This document shows positions 60,486 to 64,000 of a stretch of 64,000 nucleotides of DNA, one piece after another. Position 1 is the first letter of the stretch. Each line of letters starts with the position of its first letter. The translations under genes were made by a program, and so were the position numbers. This DNA comes from Cellulomonas sp. Leaf334 (GTDB lineage Bacteria > Actinomycetota > Actinomycetes > Actinomycetales > Cellulomonadaceae), in assembly GCF_001424195.1 (NCBI RefSeq), contig NZ_LMOO01000007.1:60312-124311 (forward strand), written 5' to 3'. The notes beneath the pieces are model-generated. The model did no database searches. It had not been told where the DNA came from and saw only the letters and a program-made list of their open reading frames with translations.

Positions 60486-61658
60486 ATGGTGCACCGCATC
60501 GTCATCCTCGGAGCCGGCTACGCCGGGACCACCGCCGCCGGCCGGCTGGCCCGCCGCCTGCACGGCGACGACGTCGAGATCACCCTGGTCAACGCCGAGC
60601 CGGACTTCGTCGAACGCGTACGGATGCACCAGCTCGCGACCGGCCAGCACCTCCGCGACCGCCCGCTGCGTGACCTCCTGGCAGGCTCGGGAGTGACCCT
60701 GCGGGTCGCCCGCGTCACGTCGGTCGACGTCGACCACAAGGTGGTCACGCTCGACGACGCGTCGGACCTCGGCTACGACACGCTCGTCTACGCCCTGGGC
60801 AGCGCGCGCGACGACCACGGCGTGCCGGGCGTCTTCGAGCATGCGCAGGAGGTCGCCAGCCGACCCGGTGCGCTGCGGCTGCGCACCCGGTTGCGCGCGC
60901 TCGCGCCGGGCGGACGCGTCGTGGTCGTCGGCGGCGGCCTGACCGGCATCGAGGCCGCCAGCGAGATCGCCGAGTCGTTCGAGCACCTCGACGTGGCCAT
61001 CGCGGTCCACGGGACGTTCGGCGACTGGCTCTCGCCGTCCGGCCGGCGTCACCTGCGCGGCACGTTCGACCGCCTCGGCGTCACCGTCCACGAGCACTCC
61101 GCCGTGACGCGCGTCGACGCCGGATCGGTGACGACCGGCGACGGCATCATCCTCCCGGCCGACGTGACCGTCTGGGCCGCGGGCTTCGCCGTCCACCCGA
61201 TCGCGGCCGCGTCGACGCTCGAGGTCACCGACCGCGGGCAGATCGTGGTGGACGAGACCATGCGCTCGGTGTCCCACCCCGACGTCTACGCCGTCGGGGA
61301 CGCGGCGTTCGCGCACACCACGGTGGGCACGCCGATGCGGATGTCGTGCGCGTCGGGCGTCCCGATGTCGTGGCAGGCCGCCGACTCGATCGTCGCCCGG
61401 CTCACCGGCGGCCGGCTCCCGCGCACACCACTGACCTACGTGCACCAGTGCATCAGCCTGGGCCGGCGCGACGCCCTCATCCAGTTCGTGACGCCCGACG
61501 ACCGCGCCCGGTCCTTCGCCCCCGGCGGTCGGCTGATGGCCCGCTACAAGGAGCTCGTCTGCGTGGGCGCGGCATGGGTCGTCGCCCACCCCGTCCCCTA
61601 CCCGGTGCGCCGACGACGCGCCACGTCCGCAGCGGCGCTCGTGGCCGACCCTGTCTAG
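60486..61658 (+). CDS. FAD-dependent pyridine nucleotide-disulfide-type oxidoreductase (NDH-2-like)
   Basis: The 390-residue protein has FAD motif VILGAGYAGTTAAGRLARR at the N-terminus, NAD(P) motif VVVVGGGLTGIEAASEIAES near 140 and the second FAD motif PDVYAVGDAAF near 270. No redox Cys pair is seen, placing it with NADH dehydrogenase-like/AIF-type enzymes. It follows an ECF41 sigma gene by 84 bases; ECF41 factors usually drive such a gene. AAGGAG precedes the ATG. Confidence 0.9.
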   Translation: MVHRIVILGAGYAGTTAAGRLARRLHGDDVEITLVNAEPDFVERVRMHQLATGQHLRDRPLRDLLAGSGVTLRVARVTSVDVDHKVVTLDDASDLGYDTLVYALGSARDDHGVPGVFEHAQEVASRPGALRLRTRLRALAPGGRVVVVGGGLTGIEAASEIAESFEHLDVAIAVHGTFGDWLSPSGRRHLRGTFDRLGVTVHEHSAVTRVDAGSVTTGDGIILPADVTVWAAGFAVHPIAAASTLEVTDRGQIVVDETMRSVSHPDVYAVGDAAFAHTTVGTPMRMSCASGVPMSWQAADSIVARLTGGRLPRTPLTYVHQCISLGRRDALIQFVTPDDRARSFAPGGRLMARYKELVCVGAAWVVAHPVPYPVRRRRATSAAALVADPV

Positions 61659-61659
61659 G

Positions 61660-63084
61660 TCAGGTCGTCGTGCGGGTCCAGTGCTGGTTGGTGCCGCCGT
61701 TGCACGTGAACTGCACGATGTCGCCGCCGTCCGCCGTCGAGCGGGAGAGGACCTCGAGGCACTTGCCGCTGTGCCGCGCCCGCAGGGAGGAGTAGCCGCC
61801 GCTCTCGGACTGCCACAGCCACTGCTGGTTGGCTCCCCCGTTGCAGGTGTACTGCACGACGTCGGCGCGGTCCGCCGTCGAGCCGCCGACGACGTCGAGG
61901 CACTTCGCGCTGTTGCGGTTGACGATCCGGTAGTAGCCGCCGCCGGCGTCCTCGAAGCGCCACTGCTGGTTGAGGCCGCCGGTCCACCGCCACTGCAGGA
62001 CGTTCGCGCTGTCCGCCCCGGAGCTGCTGGCGACGTCCGCCACCTTCCCGCTGTTGCGGTTGGTCAACCGGTAGTGCGTGCTCGCGACGCCCGCGACGAC
62101 GCCGGTGGCCGTGTCGACGGTGATCTGCGGGGTGAAGGCGAGCGACATGGAGGTGCTCGACGGGAACCCGATCGGGAGCCAGACGTACTGCGAGTCCTGG
62201 ACGGCGCCACCCCACGCACCCGCCCACCGGTCACCGAGGTACAGGTAGCTGGTGGTGCTGGTCCCCTGGACGGGCAGGACGTAGGTCGGCTGCGACCCGA
62301 AGGTCGTGCCGTCCCCGACGTTGCTGAAGCCCGACCACGGGCCGGCGAGACTCGTGGCCGTGGCGTACTTCGCCTGGTTGGGGCTCCACCCGGTGGCGCC
62401 GGACGTGAGCAGGAAGTACACGCTGCCGCGCTTGAACACCGCGGGCGCCTCGCGGTGCTGGCCCGGCCACGGGTTGCCGACGAGGCTGCTGATCCCCAGG
62501 TAGTCCGGCGTCAGCCGGTAGATGTGCAGGTCGTAGTTCTCCCGGGCCGCGGAGATCAGGTACGCGGTGCCGTTGTCGTTGAACAGGGTGAGGTCGCGCG
62601 ACATGTGGCCGAGCGGCCGGAAGCTGCCGTGGTACGTGTAGCTCCCGTCGACGGTGGCGGAGGACGCGACCGCGACACGGGCCTCCGAGTAGTTCCCCGC
62701 CTGCTCCTTGTGCATCCACATGACGAAGCGGCCGGTCGACTCGTTGTAGATGACCTTCGGCCGCTCGATGTTGGCGGAGTCCAGCTCGGACGCGGACGCC
62801 TCCGTGAGGACGTGGTTGCGGAACTCCCACGTGGCCAGGTCGGTCGAGCGGTACACGGACACGTACCGGAAGCTGTTGTCGGCGTTCCGGTTCTCCCCGA
62901 ACCAGTAGTAGTACGACCCGACCTTGAGGACGCCACCGCCGTGGGCGTGCACCGGAGCACCACCGGTGTCACGGAACTGCGTGCCGTTGGTGATCGTGAA
63001 CGTCGCCGCGACCGCGGCCGTGGCGACCAGCGCCACGGACAGCACGGCGGCGAGCAGAGCGGCGAGCGCCCGGGTGGCCCTCAT
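61660..63084 (-). CDS. Secreted GH43 exo-beta-1,3-galactanase-like enzyme with ricin-type lectin domain
   Basis: The 474-residue protein has a signal peptide (MRATRALAALLAAVLSVALV, cleavage near AVA-A at about 27). The propeller (about 28-330) matches the galactan 1,3-beta-galactosidase branch of GH43 (APVHAHGGGVLKVGSYYYWF, NIERPKVIYN, GHMSRDLTLF). A ricin B-type beta-trefoil (about 335-474) has three QxW-type motifs, NQQW, NQQW and NQHW. It would act on arabinogalactan side chains. The start overlaps the upstream hydrolase gene by ATGA. Confidence 0.88.
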   Translation of the reverse strand: MRATRALAALLAAVLSVALVATAAVAATFTITNGTQFRDTGGAPVHAHGGGVLKVGSYYYWFGENRNADNSFRYVSVYRSTDLATWEFRNHVLTEASASELDSANIERPKVIYNESTGRFVMWMHKEQAGNYSEARVAVASSATVDGSYTYHGSFRPLGHMSRDLTLFNDNGTAYLISAARENYDLHIYRLTPDYLGISSLVGNPWPGQHREAPAVFKRGSVYFLLTSGATGWSPNQAKYATATSLAGPWSGFSNVGDGTTFGSQPTYVLPVQGTSTTSYLYLGDRWAGAWGGAVQDSQYVWLPIGFPSSTSMSLAFTPQITVDTATGVVAGVASTHYRLTNRNSGKVADVASSSGADSANVLQWRWTGGLNQQWRFEDAGGGYYRIVNRNSAKCLDVVGGSTADRADVVQYTCNGGANQQWLWQSESGGYSSLRARHSGKCLEVLSRSTADGGDIVQFTCNGGTNQHWTRTTT

Positions 63085-64000
63085 GACGACCACAGCTGGT
63101 TGGTGCCGCTGTTGCACGTGTACTGCTTGAGACGCGTGCCGTTCGCCGTCGAGAAGCCGGGCAGGTCGAGGCACTTGCCCGAGTGCCGCGCGACGAGCTG
63201 GTAGGAGCTGCCGACCGAGCGGACCTGCCACTGCTGGTTGGTGCCGCTCCCGCACGTGTACTGGATGACGGCCGCACCGTCGGCGACGGACGCGTTGCTC
63301 ACGTCCAGGCACTTGCCCGAGTGCGACGCGACCACGTTCACGTACCCGTTGCCGCGGTCCGTGAGCCGCCACAGCTGGTTGGCCGCGCCGCCGCACGTGT
63401 ACTGGATGATCTCGGCGCCGTTCGCGGTCGAGCCGCTCACCACGTCGACGCACTTGGCCGAGGCCCTGTTGACGATCCGCACGGCCGAGCCGCCGGCCCC
63501 GTTGCCTGCGTCCGGGTCGACCGAGTCGCCCCACGCCCAGCGCAGGCGGTTCGCACCGGAGGCGCTGCGGACGGTCAGGTCGGCGTTGGCGCCGCTCCCG
63601 GACTTGGCGTACATCGAGTACCAGTCGTAGCCGATGGTCCCGGGCTTGCCGCCGAGAGCCGGCCAGTACGTGCCGCCCAGGCTGTTGTCCCGCATGACCT
63701 GGGTGACGGCGCGGATGTGGCGGACGAAGTTGTCGGTGCTGCCGGCGTCCCCGTAGTTGAGCCCGCCGTCCATCGGGGCGCCGAACTCCGTCACGACGGC
63801 GCGCGACGCACAGCTGCCGAGGCGGGTCGTCATGTGGCTGCGCCAGCCGTCGTAGGTGTTCGAGCCGTAGAAGAACGCGTAGTGGTGGAACGAGAGCAGC
63901 GTGGAGGCGAACCGGCTGTCGGTGCAGAGGTCCCGCAGGTCCTGGCTGTACCCGGTCCCGCCGATGAGCACCCGGCCCGCGGGCACGGAGGAGTGGCGGG
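63081..64000 (-). CDS. Secreted glycoside hydrolase (GH5-like) with ricin-type lectin domain, 5' end outside window
   Basis: Only the C-terminal part is present (about 306 residues, the frame running off at 64000). It has the end of a TIM-barrel hydrolase: LLSFHHYAFFYG, VVTEFGAPMDGG (candidate nucleophile Glu in the GH5-type TEFG context) and GTYWPALGG. A ricin B-type trefoil with NQLW, NQQW and NQLW follows (about 170-301 of the visible part). It is coupled to the GH43 galactanase-like gene, suggesting joint action on one plant polysaccharide. Confidence 0.85.
   Translation of the reverse strand, partial: RHSSVPAGRVLIGGTGYSQDLRDLCTDSRFASTLLSFHHYAFFYGSNTYDGWRSHMTTRLGSCASRAVVTEFGAPMDGGLNYGDAGSTDNFVRHIRAVTQVMRDNSLGGTYWPALGGKPGTIGYDWYSMYAKSGSGANADLTVRSASGANRLRWAWGDSVDPDAGNGAGGSAVRIVNRASAKCVDVVSGSTANGAEIIQYTCGGAANQLWRLTDRGNGYVNVVASHSGKCLDVSNASVADGAAVIQYTCGSGTNQQWQVRSVGSSYQLVARHSGKCLDLPGFSTANGTRLKQYTCNSGTNQLWSS

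Noticed and set aside
1..64000. CRISPR array, tRNA/rRNA genes, prophage or insertion sequence
   Set aside because: No regularly spaced repeats, RNA gene signatures, integrase, transposase or phage structural genes were found.

Overview
This window is a chromosomal stretch of a high-GC Actinobacterium, most likely Micrococcales and close to Cellulomonas. The evidence is very GC-rich coding sequence with G/C at nearly all third codon positions, many GTG starts, GTGA/ATGA-coupled operons, secreted glycoside hydrolases with ricin-type lectin domains, a mycobacterial-type leucine-catabolism cluster and an actinobacterial SOS box. No rRNA, tRNA, CRISPR array, phage or insertion sequence is visible. 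Coding density is about 95%. No gap exceeds 300 bases: the largest are 12560-12813, 44869-45070 and 50450-50652.

Layout. 1-2011: NAD salvage (pncA-pncB) behind two NrtR-like inverted repeats; pncB looks frameshifted at its 5' end. 2089-4051: a NYN/LOTUS putative RNase and a PIN-type toxin-antitoxin pair with its own palindrome. 4052-8237: a GntR/UTRA regulator divergent from a four-gene ketose-phosphate operon (class II aldolase, CbbY-like phosphatase, DhaL, DhaK). 8268-12559: an RsbQ/RsbP-type stress-sensing pair and a flotillin/NfeD pair. 12814-17495: small accessory genes (DUF998, ArsR/SRPBCC, DHFR-like, DoxX, a flavoprotein monooxygenase divergent from a MarR/isochorismatase pair). 17492-24421: rlmC, an acetyltransferase fused to an alpha-helical domain, DinB-like, DUF1905, and a methyltransferase/hydrolase-glycosyltransferase operon. 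That operon diverges from a large LuxR-type ATPase regulator (24532-27237). 27338-33512: HNH/DUF222 protein, GNAT, a VOC dioxygenase/F420-reductase-like pair divergent from a MarR gene, a HExxH membrane protein, a class II glutamine amidotransferase and a VOC protein.

33583-41147 is a purine-to-allantoin block: two-subunit xanthine dehydrogenase, XdhC and MocA cofactor-maturation proteins, guanine deaminase, uricase, 5-hydroxyisourate hydrolase and OHCU decarboxylase. Together they cover guanine to xanthine to urate to S-allantoin. A 10-codon leader ORF precedes the uricase.

41144-52542: YciI-like protein, a 38-residue small protein, SOS-controlled DNA polymerase IV, a dicarboxylate symporter, a secreted arabinanase-like GH43 behind tandem LacI-type operators, hydrolases, alkaline phosphatase with a possible PHO box, and an ArsR/M23/glycolipid-binding operon. 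52650-59355 is a leucine/isovalerate catabolic operon (CoA-ester lyase, MaoC, acyl-CoA dehydrogenase, biotin-dependent carboxylase alpha and beta) divergent from a TetR regulator with a perfect 18-bp palindrome between them. 59436-61658: an ECF41 sigma factor with an FAD oxidoreductase. 61660-64000: two overlapping secreted ricin-lectin glycoside hydrolases, the upstream one cut by the window edge.

No wholly new defence or mobile system is evident. The least familiar items are the alpha/beta-hydrolase-glycosyltransferase fusion with its methyltransferase and LuxR-type regulator, the acetyltransferase-helical-domain fusion, and the CbbY/DhaL/DhaK/aldolase operon.
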